DNA of 38,958 bases from UBA7672 sp964550535. GTDB lineage: Bacteria > Pseudomonadota > Alphaproteobacteria > Caulobacterales > Hyphomonadaceae. Positions 8,293 to 16,197 of the stretch are shown piece by piece. The notes under the pieces were generated by a model, which saw only the letters and a list, made by a program, of their open reading frames with translations, was not told where the DNA came from and ran no database searches. A program made the translations under genes and the position numbers. The DNA lies in contig CAZJZQ010000014.1 in NCBI GenBank assembly GCA_964550535.1, forward strand, positions 1 through 38,958, written 5' to 3'. Within the stretch, counting starts at the first letter, position 1; each line of letters opens with the position of its first letter.

Positions 8293-9381
8293 ATGTCGCA
8301 CAACACCTATGGCCACCTCTTCCGCGTGACGACCTGGGGCGAAAGCCACGGGCCAGCCATTGGGTGTGTGATCGACGGGTGCCCGCCGGGCCTGAAGCTG
8401 ACGGAAGCGGATATCCAGCCCTGGCTGGATCGCCGCCGTCCGGGCACGTCGCGCTTCGTCACCCAACGCCAGGAAGAGGACAAGGTGAAGATCCTGTCCG
8501 GGGTTTTCGCTGACGACCGCACGGACGGCCAGGTCACCACGGGCACGCCGGTCTCGTTGCTGATCGAGAATACGGACCAGCGGTCCAAGGATTATTCGGA
8601 GATCCGCGACAGCTATCGGCCGGGTCATGCCGATTACGCCTATGACCAGAAATATGGCGTGCGCGATTATCGCGGCGGCGGGCGGTCTTCGGCGCGCGAG
8701 ACGGCTTCGCGGGTGGCCGCCGGCGCTGTGGCGCGGATTGTTCTGGGCCCCGGCATCACCATTCGCGCGGCGGTGGTGCAGATCGGGCCGCACGCAATTG
8801 ACCGGGCGAAATGGGACTGGGCCGAGGTGGAGCGGAATCCGTTCTGGTGCCCGGATGCGGACGCGGCGGCGAAATGGGAAGACTTCCTCGACGCCACGCG
8901 CAAGGCGGGATCGTCCTGCGGCGCGATTGTCGAAATCGTGGCCGAAGGCGTGCCAGCAGGATGGGGCGCGCCGGTTTACGGCAAGCTGGAGGGCGATCTT
9001 GCAGCAGCGCTGATGAGCATCAACGCCGTGAAAGGCGTGGAGATCGGCGCCGGGTTCGCCTCCGCCGCCCTCTCCGGCGAGGAGAACGCCGACGAGATGC
9101 GCCGCGCCGGGAATGGCGTGGAGTTCCTGTCCAACAATAATGGCGGAGTTCTGGGCGGCATATCCACCGGCCAGCCAGTGGTGGCGCGGATCGCGGTGAA
9201 ACCCACCTCCTCCATCCTCACGCCTCGCCGCACGGTGACGAAGGATGGCGAGGATTCGGATATCCGCACCAAAGGGCGCCATGACCCCTGCGTCGGGATT
9301 CGCGGGGCGCCGGTGGCCGAGGCGATGGTCGCCGCTGTGCTCGCCGATCACAAACTGCGCCATCGCGGCCAAGTGGGCTGA
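8293..9381 (+). CDS. aroC: chorismate synthase
   Basis: Converts 5-enolpyruvylshikimate-3-phosphate to chorismate with reduced FMN, the last shikimate-pathway step, feeding aromatic amino acids, folate and quinones. The 362-residue length is normal. Signatures are GESHGPAIGCVIDG near residue 16, the DYRGGGRSSARETASR stretch near 118, SNNNGGVLGGIS near 280 and the C-terminal RHDPCVGIRG. The ATG at 8293 is the family start (MSHNTYG); a GTG two codons earlier is less likely. It lies directly downstream of the TerC gene, probably on the same transcript. Confidence 0.97.
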   Translation: MSHNTYGHLFRVTTWGESHGPAIGCVIDGCPPGLKLTEADIQPWLDRRRPGTSRFVTQRQEEDKVKILSGVFADDRTDGQVTTGTPVSLLIENTDQRSKDYSEIRDSYRPGHADYAYDQKYGVRDYRGGGRSSARETASRVAAGAVARIVLGPGITIRAAVVQIGPHAIDRAKWDWAEVERNPFWCPDADAAAKWEDFLDATRKAGSSCGAIVEIVAEGVPAGWGAPVYGKLEGDLAAALMSINAVKGVEIGAGFASAALSGEENADEMRRAGNGVEFLSNNNGGVLGGISTGQPVVARIAVKPTSSILTPRRTVTKDGEDSDIRTKGRHDPCVGIRGAPVAEAMVAAVLADHKLRHRGQVG

Positions 9382-10001
9382 CGGGCAAGCCGTTACCATG
9401 GATGCATCAAGCCGGGGCATGACGTCCCGCCTGATGCTTCCAGCGAGGGCAAGGCAGCCTTACTCACAATTTTATCTATAACGTTGCGATAACCAGTATG
9501 TGAGCGACAACCTTCCCTTTGCGACAACTCGTCACCCAGAAAGCGTCACTAGAAGCTTGAACCTTACGATACGGCCACGTATAACTGCACCTGTGATTTC
9601 GCGGGGCGTGGAAACGCAGGGTTCAACGGATCACTCGTCTTCCGGACGGTTCTGACGAGGCGGGCTCTATAAAGCCTGCGAGGAACGTGTTTTCGGGGGC
9701 GCACAAAACAGGATTAGACCGGGGCGGCGCCAAACCGTTGACCCGCCCGGTCTTCACGAGGCAGGCCCGTCCCCCNNNNNNNNNNCCCCAACCCAGGGCC
9801 TGACCGAAGGCGGGCAGTTGACGCGCAAGCATCGACTGCCCGCTGGAGGGTCTTCCCCCATCCCGGCGCCCATCAGCTTGCGGTTTCACCGCGATTTCGC
9901 CTGCGCTTCAGCCGTGACACCGGGGTCATGCTTACCTAAACGTAAAGCGATCGGGATCATCGCGCCGCTCGCACGCGCTCTCAGCGGGTTATCTCAAGTT
10001 T
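9382..10001. other. hairpin-rich intergenic region with an N gap
   Basis: Roughly 620 bp between convergent aroC and tlyA with no credible protein gene. An imperfect hairpin (9404-9437) just after aroC may end its transcript. From 9630 to 9845 a series of inverted repeats occurs: CTCGTC/GACGAG, a 7-bp stem around CTATAA (9660-9679), TGTTTT/AAAACA, AGACCGGG/CCCGGTCT (9716-9752), CAGGCCC/GGGCCTG (9762-9768 with 9796-9802, spanning the Ns) and a 12-bp stem with one wobble pair (9810-9821 with 9832-9843). The density of stems suggests a structured RNA or a repeat cluster. I searched for RNase P, SRP, tmRNA and tRNA landmarks and found no match. Confidence 0.4.
9776..9785. other. assembly gap (10 Ns)
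   Basis: Ten Ns flanked by CCCCC on the left and CCCC on the right. The shared C-run is consistent with two contigs that overlap by a few bases, but a homopolymer flank is weak evidence and the true gap length is unknown. Confidence 0.95.
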
Positions 10002-10793
10002 TCAGATTTCAGGTATGTTACGGCCACGGGCGTTTCGTTCCGCGCAGAGCAGCCGTTCCTGGTTGCCATCGCCACCGGGGATCGGGCTTTGCGTCCATGC
10101 AGCGACCGGCCACCCCCTGCCCGCCAGCCACGTCTCCAGCGCCGAAGCCGCCGCCGAGGCCGCCGCCGCGTCCGTGACAATGCCGCCCTTGCCGACATGG
10201 GCGGGACCGACTTCGAATTGCGGCTTGAACAGAGCCACGAGATGCGCGCCCGGCGCGGCGAGATCGAGCGCGGCGGGCAGGACCTTGGCGAGACCGATAA
10301 AACTTGCGTCGCAAACGATCAGACCGGGGGCCTCGCCTATCAGATCGCGCGTGAGGGTTCGCGCGTCCTGGCCTTCGAGGGAGGTCACACGCGGATCGCT
10401 CGCCACCACGCCAGAGAGCTGGCCCCTGCCCACATCGACGGCCACGACGCGGCGTGCGCCGCGTGCGAGCAGGACTTGCGTGAAGCCGCCCGTGGAGGCG
10501 CCGACATCGAGACAGGCCAGCCCATCAGGCGACAGACCGAAAGCGTCGAGCGCGTGAGCGAGCTTCACGCCGCCGCGCGACACCCAGGGATGCGCGGCCC
10601 CGGCGGCGATCACCGCGTCCGCGCCGACAAGCTGGCCGGGCTTGGTGGCGGTTGCTCCGTTGACGCTGACCTTGGCCGCCGCGATGGCCGCCTGAGCCTG
10701 TGCGCGCGAGGGAGACAGGCCGCGCCGGACCAGCTCCACATCCAGCCGGCGCGGAGCTCCGTTTGCTGATCCGGGCCTGTCGCCAGCCGTCAT
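10002..10793 (-). CDS. tlyA: TlyA-family rRNA methyltransferase
   Basis: A 263-residue TlyA protein. Family members 2'-O-methylate cytidines of 16S and/or 23S rRNA and were first named as hemolysins. An N-terminal S4 RNA-binding domain (about residues 16-75, starting RLDVELVRRGL) is followed by an FtsJ-like methyltransferase domain. SAM motif I is LDVGASTGGFT at 95-105, the next acidic strand VVAVDVG, and FKPQFEVG carries the conserved Lys. The ATG at 10793 is preceded by GGGA six bases away; upstream codons are non-coding. Divergent from sodC across a 92-bp region holding an inverted repeat. Confidence 0.93.
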   Translation of the reverse strand: MTAGDRPGSANGAPRRLDVELVRRGLSPSRAQAQAAIAAAKVSVNGATATKPGQLVGADAVIAAGAAHPWVSRGGVKLAHALDAFGLSPDGLACLDVGASTGGFTQVLLARGARRVVAVDVGRGQLSGVVASDPRVTSLEGQDARTLTRDLIGEAPGLIVCDASFIGLAKVLPAALDLAAPGAHLVALFKPQFEVGPAHVGKGGIVTDAAAASAAASALETWLAGRGWPVAAWTQSPIPGGDGNQERLLCAERNARGRNIPEI

Positions 10794-10832
10794 CGCGTCC
10801 CGTTCCACTTCCCTCTTGACCGGAACAAGACC

Positions 10833-10861
10833 GGTGTCTGGCCCATTACGTACCAGACACC
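10833..10861. promoter_or_regulatory. inverted repeat between tlyA and sodC, candidate operator
   Basis: A perfect 9-bp inverted repeat, GGTGTCTGG and CCAGACACC, with an 11-bp AT-richer centre that includes TACGTA. It lies 25 bp before the probable sodC start and 40 bp from the tlyA start. The position between divergent genes suits a dimeric regulator binding site. It could also form a hairpin in the sodC leader. Which regulator binds is unknown. Confidence 0.4.
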
Positions 10862-10885
10862 AAGTATTTCGTAATGGAGGCTCTC

Positions 10886-11419
10886 GTGCGTTTCCTGCCG
10901 CCCCTTTTGCTGATCGCGATGGCCGGTTGCGCATCGGCGCCGGATGAGCCGCCGGCAGTAGCGTCCGCCGGCGCTGCGCCGCTGACCTCGACGATCATTT
11001 CCAATTCGGGGCAGGAGATCGGGGAGTTGAAACTCACCGCATCGCCCCATGGCGCGTTGTTGGTGATCCAGTTGCAGCCTTCGGCGTTGTCGCCAGGGTG
11101 GCATGGCGTGCACTTCCACGAGAACGGGACGTGCGCCGACACCGCCTCGTTCGAGGCTTCGGGCGGCCATGTGCACGCCAGCGAGTCGCCCCATGGGCTT
11201 CTGCATCCGTACGGACCGGAGAATGGCGATCTGACCAATATTCATGTGGCGCAGGACGGTTCGGCGGCGTCCGAGATATTCACCACGCTGACGACCCTGT
11301 CCGAGCTTCAGGACAGCAATGGTTCGGCGCTGATTATCCACGCGGGACCGGACGACCATTTCAGCCAGCCGATTGGCGGGGCTGGAGATCGCGTGGCATG
11401 CGCCAGCATCCTGCCCTGA
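10886..11419 (+). CDS. sodC: Cu/Zn superoxide dismutase family lipoprotein
   Basis: A periplasmic superoxide dismutase anchored as a lipoprotein: a short signal ends in MAGC with the lipidated Cys15. Copper ligands are seen in VHFH, GGH and IIHAG, and both disulfide Cys (NGTC, RVAC) are present. At the zinc site, SPHG and the Asp of GDL are kept, but the His of the usual H-x-GD motif is Glu (GPENGDL). I chose the GTG at 10886 because GGAGG lies five bases upstream; an in-frame ATG at 10874 overlaps that site and adds four residues. About 177 residues, normal for the family. It is divergent from tlyA. Confidence 0.92.
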   Translation: MRFLPPLLLIAMAGCASAPDEPPAVASAGAAPLTSTIISNSGQEIGELKLTASPHGALLVIQLQPSALSPGWHGVHFHENGTCADTASFEASGGHVHASESPHGLLHPYGPENGDLTNIHVAQDGSAASEIFTTLTTLSELQDSNGSALIIHAGPDDHFSQPIGGAGDRVACASILP

Positions 11420-11511
11420 GCTTGTCCACGGCGCGGCTTCCCTGTCCTGGCGGCTGCCGCTAGACATCGGCCGCCCGCCGCCATTCCGCCGGAGGGCGGG
11501 GGTTTCGCGCC

Positions 11512-12528
11512 ATGCCCATCTCGCCGGTCGAGCGCAATGACTATGTCGAGCCCAACGCCGAGGCGTTCATTTTCGGGTTCGAGTTCCTGCCCGGACACTC
11601 TCCGCGATCCGTGAACTGGAATGCGATCAGCGAGACGGCGGCGCGCCCGGCGTCCGGGTGGCGGTGGCTGCACTTCAACCGGCTGGCGGACGCCACGCGC
11701 GAGTGGCTGGAGACGCATAGCTGTCTCGACGAGACGGTGATCGCGGCGCTGCTGCAATCGGAGACGCGGCCAAGATCGGCGGCCTATGAGGATGGGTTGC
11801 TGCTTAACCTGCGCGGGGTGAACCACAATCCGGGCGCCGAGCCTGAGGACATGATTTCGGTTCGTATCTGGGCGACGGCCAACGTGGTGATCACGGCGCG
11901 GTCGTATCCGGTGAAGGCGCTGCACCGGGTGCGCGAAGAGACGCTGGCGGGCGAAGGACCGTCATCGCCGGGCGGCTTGCTGTCGTGCATCGCGGCGCGG
12001 CTGATGGACAATATCGAACCCATCGTGGACCAGCTGAAGGATGAGGCCGACGAGTTCGAGGATACGATGCTGTCGGCCAAGGGACGGGTGACGGCGGCCG
12101 ATCTCGCCGCCTTCCGCCGGTCTATCCTGATTATCCGCCGCTACATCCTGCCCCAGCGCGAGGCGATGGCGCAGTTGCAACGCGACGGACGCAAGCTGTT
12201 CGACGACGATCAGGCCCTGGAGGTTCGCGACACCAGCGATCGCGTGACGCGGATCGCGGAGGAGCTGGATTCGATCCGTGACCGGGCGGCGGTTCTGCAG
12301 GACCAGATCGAGGGGCAGAGGCAGGAGATGCTGAGCCAGCGCCTGCTGGTGTTGTCGATCATCTCGGCGCTGTTCCTGCCGCTGACCTTCCTGACCGGAT
12401 TGTTCGGCATGAACCTCGCGGGAATCCCGTTTGCCCGCGAGCCGTGGTCGTTCGGCGTGATCGTAGGCGTCACGGTGGCGCTGGCGGCGGGGCTGCTGCT
12501 TTATCTGAAGGGGAAGCGCTGGATCTGA
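11512..12528 (+). CDS. CorA-family divalent cation transporter (ZntB-like)
   Basis: A 338-residue inner-membrane transporter of the CorA fold, pentameric in the family, with a large cytoplasmic N-terminal funnel and two C-terminal membrane helices. The pore signature GMN appears near residue 300 after the first helix, and the second helix is near residues 312-333, ending in a basic KGKRW tail. A long coiled-coil stalk spans about residues 165-280. The wording GMNLAGIPF and the overall pattern fit the ZntB subgroup, usually associated with zinc, better than magnesium CorA; that assignment is inference. A GGAGGGCGGGGG tract precedes the ATG. Confidence 0.9.
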   Translation: MPISPVERNDYVEPNAEAFIFGFEFLPGHSPRSVNWNAISETAARPASGWRWLHFNRLADATREWLETHSCLDETVIAALLQSETRPRSAAYEDGLLLNLRGVNHNPGAEPEDMISVRIWATANVVITARSYPVKALHRVREETLAGEGPSSPGGLLSCIAARLMDNIEPIVDQLKDEADEFEDTMLSAKGRVTAADLAAFRRSILIIRRYILPQREAMAQLQRDGRKLFDDDQALEVRDTSDRVTRIAEELDSIRDRAAVLQDQIEGQRQEMLSQRLLVLSIISALFLPLTFLTGLFGMNLAGIPFAREPWSFGVIVGVTVALAAGLLLYLKGKRWI

Positions 12529-12545
12529 TCCTGGCTGGGCGCGGA

Positions 12546-12773
12546 TCAGGTGGCGTCGTCGCCGTCAGTCGCACGCTCGATGGTTTCTTCTGTCGCCTTT
12601 CCGACATCGCTCAAGGTTTCCTGAAGCGGTTCCGTGGTGCGGTCGATGGCCTCCAGATTGTCGTCCATTTCGCGGCCAGCGCTTTCAAGCGAGCCGTCGC
12701 GGAGCCAGTAGAAGCCCATCACGCCGATGAAGCCGATCACGATGAGCATGACGATGGCTGCGAGCGGGCGCAT
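12546..12773 (-). CDS. small membrane-anchored protein, unknown
   Basis: A 75-residue protein with one membrane helix (residues 4-22) and a soluble tail rich in Glu, Asp and Thr that is predicted to form amphipathic helix (LESAGREMDDNLEAIDRTTEPLQ split by polar residues). Its strongly acidic tail is probably periplasmic or cytoplasmic depending on orientation, which I cannot fix. An AAAGGAA ribosome site lies upstream. It follows another small membrane protein after 60 bp on the same strand; the two look like a small operon. Family not recognised. Confidence 0.6.
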   Translation of the reverse strand: MRPLAAIVMLIVIGFIGVMGFYWLRDGSLESAGREMDDNLEAIDRTTEPLQETLSDVGKATEETIERATDGDDAT

Positions 12774-12833
12774 GGCTGGGGTTCCTTTCTATCTCGGTTC
12801 TGGCTCGGTTCTGGCTGGCCAGGCCTGCGTCAG

Positions 12834-13079
12834 TCAGATGCTGAAAATCTGGTGCGTGCGGCGGTCGCGTTCGATTTCTTCCTGGCTGGGGGCGTGGTTC
12901 TCCTCGAACACAACACCCTCCATCGGAAGGGCTCCGTAGCTGCGATCAAGTTCAATGACGGCCGGTTCGGGCCAGAGCCCCTCGGCGGACCAGCCCTCCG
13001 CGACCCAGAAAAAGGCCAGCGCGCCGGCCATCACGGTCAGCGCGGAAAAGAAGGTGGTGAAAATAAAGGACGCGGACAT
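12834..13079 (-). CDS. small membrane protein, unknown
   Basis: An 81-residue protein with a single hydrophobic N-terminal helix (residues 4-28) followed by a Trp- and Pro-containing acidic region. A GGGGAG ribosome site sits seven bases before the ATG, which supports translation. It heads a probable two-gene operon with the 75-residue membrane protein downstream. I do not recognise a family. An exported protein with an uncleaved anchor is the simplest reading. Confidence 0.62.
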   Translation of the reverse strand: MSASFIFTTFFSALTVMAGALAFFWVAEGWSAEGLWPEPAVIELDRSYGALPMEGVVFEENHAPSQEEIERDRRTHQIFSI

Positions 13080-13173
13080 CGCGCAGCTCCCCGTTTCATT
13101 CGGGAAAACAACGCCACCATGCTGGGCCGGTTCCGCGAGCCCTGGGCTGCGGGAAGAATCAAGACTCTAGGGA

Positions 13174-14919
13174 TCAACCGCGAGGCGAAAACCGCGCCCG
13201 CAGTTCGTTCTTGAGGATCTTTCCGCTGGCGTTCCGGGGCAACGGGTCGCTCTGCACCTGGATTTCCACGGGCACCTTGTAGGCCGCCAGCTTCTGGGAA
13301 ACGAACTGCTTCAACTCGTCCGCCGTGACCGTCATGTCCGGTTTCACCTGCACGACGGCGCCAACTTCCTCGCCCAGAATCTTGTGCGGGATGCCGACAA
13401 TCGAGGCGTCCATGATCGCGGGGTGGTCATAGATCGCGGCCTCGACCTCGATGCAGTAGATGTTCTCGCCGCCGCGGATCAGCATGTCCTTGGCGCGGTC
13501 GAGCAGGAACAGGAAGCCTTCCTCGTCGATCCGGCCGATGTCGCCCGTGACGACCCAACCGTCGATGAAGGTCTTCGCGGTCGCTTCCGGCTTGTTCCAG
13601 TAAGCCTTGCAGTTGTTCGGCCCACGGGCCCACAACTCGCCCACCTCGTTGACGCCGAGCGTTTCGCCCTGCCCGCCGACGACCTTGAACTCGACGCCGG
13701 GCGCCGGGGCGCCGCAGCTCTCCGGCCGCATCTCGTAGTCGGCCCCGAAGTTCACGCAGGCGGCGGCGCAGGTTTCGGTCATGCCCCAGCCATTGCTGGC
13801 GAGGCCGGCGGGAAAGCGCTTCTTGATCGTCGCCAGCAGGTCGGGCGCCGAGGGGGCGCCGCCATAGGAGACGAAAGCGATGGACGACAGGTCGTAGTTG
13901 TCACGCTCGGGATGTTCGAGCACCTGCCATGCGATGGCGGGCACGCCGCCAATGGTGGTGATCTTCTCGCGTTCGATGATCTGGAGCGCTTCGACCACAT
14001 CCCATTTGTAGGCCGTCACGACCTTGTCCGCGTTGATGATCGCCGGGAGAAGCCAGGAGAAGGCGCCCGTGACGTGGAACATCGGGATAGCGAGAAGCGC
14101 GATCCGCTGTGGCCCGTTGACCGGATCACGCACCGGAACCGGTTGACCCGAACGCAGGAAATGCCGCGCCTGGCACGCCGCCGAGTTGAGCGATCCCGTG
14201 AGGCACGCGCGATGCGTGGACAGCGCGCCTTTCGGCTTTCCGGTGGTGCCGGAGGTGTAGAAGATGGTGGCGTCGTCGTCCGGCTGCACATCCGCATCCG
14301 GGAGTTCGGCGGCCGGCAGTTTCGCCCAGCTATTGGCGCCGCCAATCAGTTTTTCCAGCGAACGGATACGCGGGTCGGCTTCGTCCTCGCCGCCGCGCGC
14401 CACGATGACGTTCCGCAGCTGGGGCAGTTGAGGCAGATGCTCGCGCAGGCGCTCAAGGCGCTCGATATCGATGATCGCGACTTTCGAGCCGGAATCGGAA
14501 AGGCCGTATTCCAGTTCCTCGCCCGTCCACCATGCGTTGAGCGGGGTCACGATGGCCCCCAGCGACAGGATGGCGAAGAAAGACACCGGCCATTGCGGAT
14601 AGTTGCGCATGCAGAGGGCGACGCGGTCGCCCTTTTTCACGCCGAATTCGTCACGCAGTCTGGCCGCCAGCGTGGCGACGGCCTTGTAGTGGGCGGAGAA
14701 GGTCACTCGCTCATCGCGATAGACGAGGAATTCGCGTTCGCCCCATCCTTTTGAGGTCTGCACTAGCGAGCGGATTGTTTGCGGCGCGTTCTTGTAAACC
14801 TTCAGCGCAGCGCCATCGATGATTTTCTCTTCAAGCTCGAACCGCGCGCCGGGCGCGGTCAACAGGGCGTTGCACTCCGCGATCGTGCGGACCGGAAAGG
14901 TGGGGGCGTCTGCCGCCAT
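13174..14919 (-). CDS. class I adenylate-forming enzyme, fatty-acid or related acyl-CoA ligase
   Basis: A 581-residue ANL-superfamily ligase that activates a carboxylate with ATP and transfers it to CoA. The ATP loop FYTSGTTGKPKG lies at about 220-231, GWGMTET (A5) near 385, TGDIGRID with the ribose-binding Asp near 465, RGGENIY near 488, and the catalytic Lys motif PRNASGKILK near the C-terminus. The chain length or aromatic nature of the acid is not readable; homologues act on medium and long fatty acids. An AGGA site precedes the ATG at 14919. It stands alone between the small membrane-protein pair and the divergent acetyltransferase. Confidence 0.92.
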   Translation of the reverse strand: MAADAPTFPVRTIAECNALLTAPGARFELEEKIIDGAALKVYKNAPQTIRSLVQTSKGWGEREFLVYRDERVTFSAHYKAVATLAARLRDEFGVKKGDRVALCMRNYPQWPVSFFAILSLGAIVTPLNAWWTGEELEYGLSDSGSKVAIIDIERLERLREHLPQLPQLRNVIVARGGEDEADPRIRSLEKLIGGANSWAKLPAAELPDADVQPDDDATIFYTSGTTGKPKGALSTHRACLTGSLNSAACQARHFLRSGQPVPVRDPVNGPQRIALLAIPMFHVTGAFSWLLPAIINADKVVTAYKWDVVEALQIIEREKITTIGGVPAIAWQVLEHPERDNYDLSSIAFVSYGGAPSAPDLLATIKKRFPAGLASNGWGMTETCAAACVNFGADYEMRPESCGAPAPGVEFKVVGGQGETLGVNEVGELWARGPNNCKAYWNKPEATAKTFIDGWVVTGDIGRIDEEGFLFLLDRAKDMLIRGGENIYCIEVEAAIYDHPAIMDASIVGIPHKILGEEVGAVVQVKPDMTVTADELKQFVSQKLAAYKVPVEIQVQSDPLPRNASGKILKNELRARFSPRG

Positions 14920-15110
14920 GGCTGTTCCTCTGCTCTACGGGCCGGAAAGACCTTTGCCTTGATTTCAACGCTGAAATCGCACAGCCCCGCCGGTGGGACC
15001 AGCATATTTCTACGCTCCTACCCACTGGCGGCGCGACTTCTGTTGCGACAAAACACAGCAGCCGGCGCCGTTGAACGCCGTGCGGTACGCCAGTGAAGGG
15101 TGCGAAGGCC

Positions 15111-15617
15111 ATGAACACCCCGGATCACGCGATTATCGACGCGCAGGACGCCCATCTGGCGGGCATCTGCGCGATATATAATCAGGCCGTCCGCGACACC
15201 TTTTCGATCTGGTCCGAGAACGAGACGACCGTGGATCTGCGCCGGGAATGGATGCGGATACGCCGGGCGGGCGGCTATCCCGTCATTGTCGCCGTGGGGC
15301 ATGACGGCGGGGTGCTGGGGTATGCCAGTTTTGGCATGTTCCGGGATTTTCCCGGCTATGCCGGGACGGTGGAGCATTCCGTTTATGTATCGCCGCGCGC
15401 CCAACGGCGCGGCGTGGGGCGGGCTCTGCTCTCCGCGCTGGCCGAGCGGGCGTGCGCCGCCGGCTTTTCGGTGATGGTCGGGGGCGTGGACGCCTCCAAC
15501 GCCGCTTCGCTGGCGCTTCATACGGCTCTGGGGTTCGAGGAGCAGGGCCGCTTGCGTGGCGTGGGCCGCAAATTCGGGCGCAGCCTGGACCTTGTTTTCA
15601 TGGTGAAGCAGCTCTGA
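15111..15617 (+). CDS. GNAT-family N-acetyltransferase, phosphinothricin/MnaT type
   Basis: A 168-residue GNAT protein. The acetyl-CoA motif is R-R-G-V-G-R-A within YVSPRAQRRGVGRALL at about residues 93-108, preceded by the strand GTVEHSVYV that marks the Pat/Bar/YncA subgroup. IYNQAVRDTFS near the N-terminus and LGFEEQG near residue 143 are also typical. Family members acetylate methionine sulfone, phosphinothricin and similar amino acids; the natural substrate here is unknown. The ATG at 15111 matches the usual start; a GTG at 15093 would add six residues. Hemerythrin and FAD-oxidoreductase genes follow on the same strand. Confidence 0.88.
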   Translation: MNTPDHAIIDAQDAHLAGICAIYNQAVRDTFSIWSENETTVDLRREWMRIRRAGGYPVIVAVGHDGGVLGYASFGMFRDFPGYAGTVEHSVYVSPRAQRRGVGRALLSALAERACAAGFSVMVGGVDASNAASLALHTALGFEEQGRLRGVGRKFGRSLDLVFMVKQL

Positions 15618-15682
15618 GGCCATGCGGCGCTGTCTGGAACCGCGCCAATCCTCGTCCATTGATGCCTCAGAGCGAGGTTCAC

Positions 15683-16165
15683 ATGAACATCTTTGACCGC
15701 ATAAAGCAGGATCACGACGCTGCGCGCGAAGTGATGGAAAAACTGAAATCCACCACTTCCCGCGCCGTGAAGACGCGCCAGGAATTGTTCGATCACTTCA
15801 AGCTCGACATGTGGACACACCACAAGGTCGAGGAAGCGGTCTTCTATTCTCACCTGCGCGGCACGAAGGAAATGTTCGGCGACTCCATGGAGGCGCTGAA
15901 CGAACACCACATGGCCAACGGCATGATCGAGGAACTCGACACCTTCCCCGTCGATAGCGAAGAATGGAAGATGAAGTTCAAGACGCTGTGCGAACTCGTC
16001 GAGCACCATATGAAGGAAGAGGAAGAGGATTTCTTCCCCTGCGCCCGCAAGGTGCTGTCGAAGGAGCTGGCCGAGGTGATGGGCAAGCGGTTCGATCAAC
16101 GCAAGAAGATCGTGTTCGCCGCCCTGCAACCGATGGACGTAGCCGCCGAAACCGAAAAGGCCTGA
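15683..16165 (+). CDS. hemerythrin HHE-domain protein
   Basis: A 160-residue four-helix protein with the hemerythrin HHE metal-site pattern: DHD near residue 11, THHKVEEAVF with His and Glu near 43-49, NEHH near 75, and EHHMKEEEEDFFP near 110. Such proteins bind a non-heme diiron centre; bacterial members have roles in oxygen, nitric oxide or iron stress, and no specific one can be assigned. The ATG at 15683 has GAGG upstream; an in-frame longer reading from 15452 covers the acetyltransferase in another frame and is not coding. Transcribed between the GNAT and FAD-oxidoreductase genes. Confidence 0.9.
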   Translation: MNIFDRIKQDHDAAREVMEKLKSTTSRAVKTRQELFDHFKLDMWTHHKVEEAVFYSHLRGTKEMFGDSMEALNEHHMANGMIEELDTFPVDSEEWKMKFKTLCELVEHHMKEEEEDFFPCARKVLSKELAEVMGKRFDQRKKIVFAALQPMDVAAETEKA

Positions 16166-16197
16166 GCGCCCTGTCTTCGTAAGGGCTGAAGCCCGCC

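Noticed and set aside
9706..9718. A 13-base match, AAACAGGATTAGA, to a conserved part of 16S rRNA
   Set aside because: The flanking bases do not follow 16S rRNA on either side, so it is treated as chance.
9680..9760. A possible split tmRNA, suggested by a G-run followed by GGATTAGACCGG
   Set aside because: No tag-peptide reading frame, T-arm or matching 3' acceptor half could be found on either strand.
9623..9889. Minus-strand open frame across the N gap
   Set aside because: It runs through the Ns and through several hairpins, has no ribosome site, and shows no domain that I can support.
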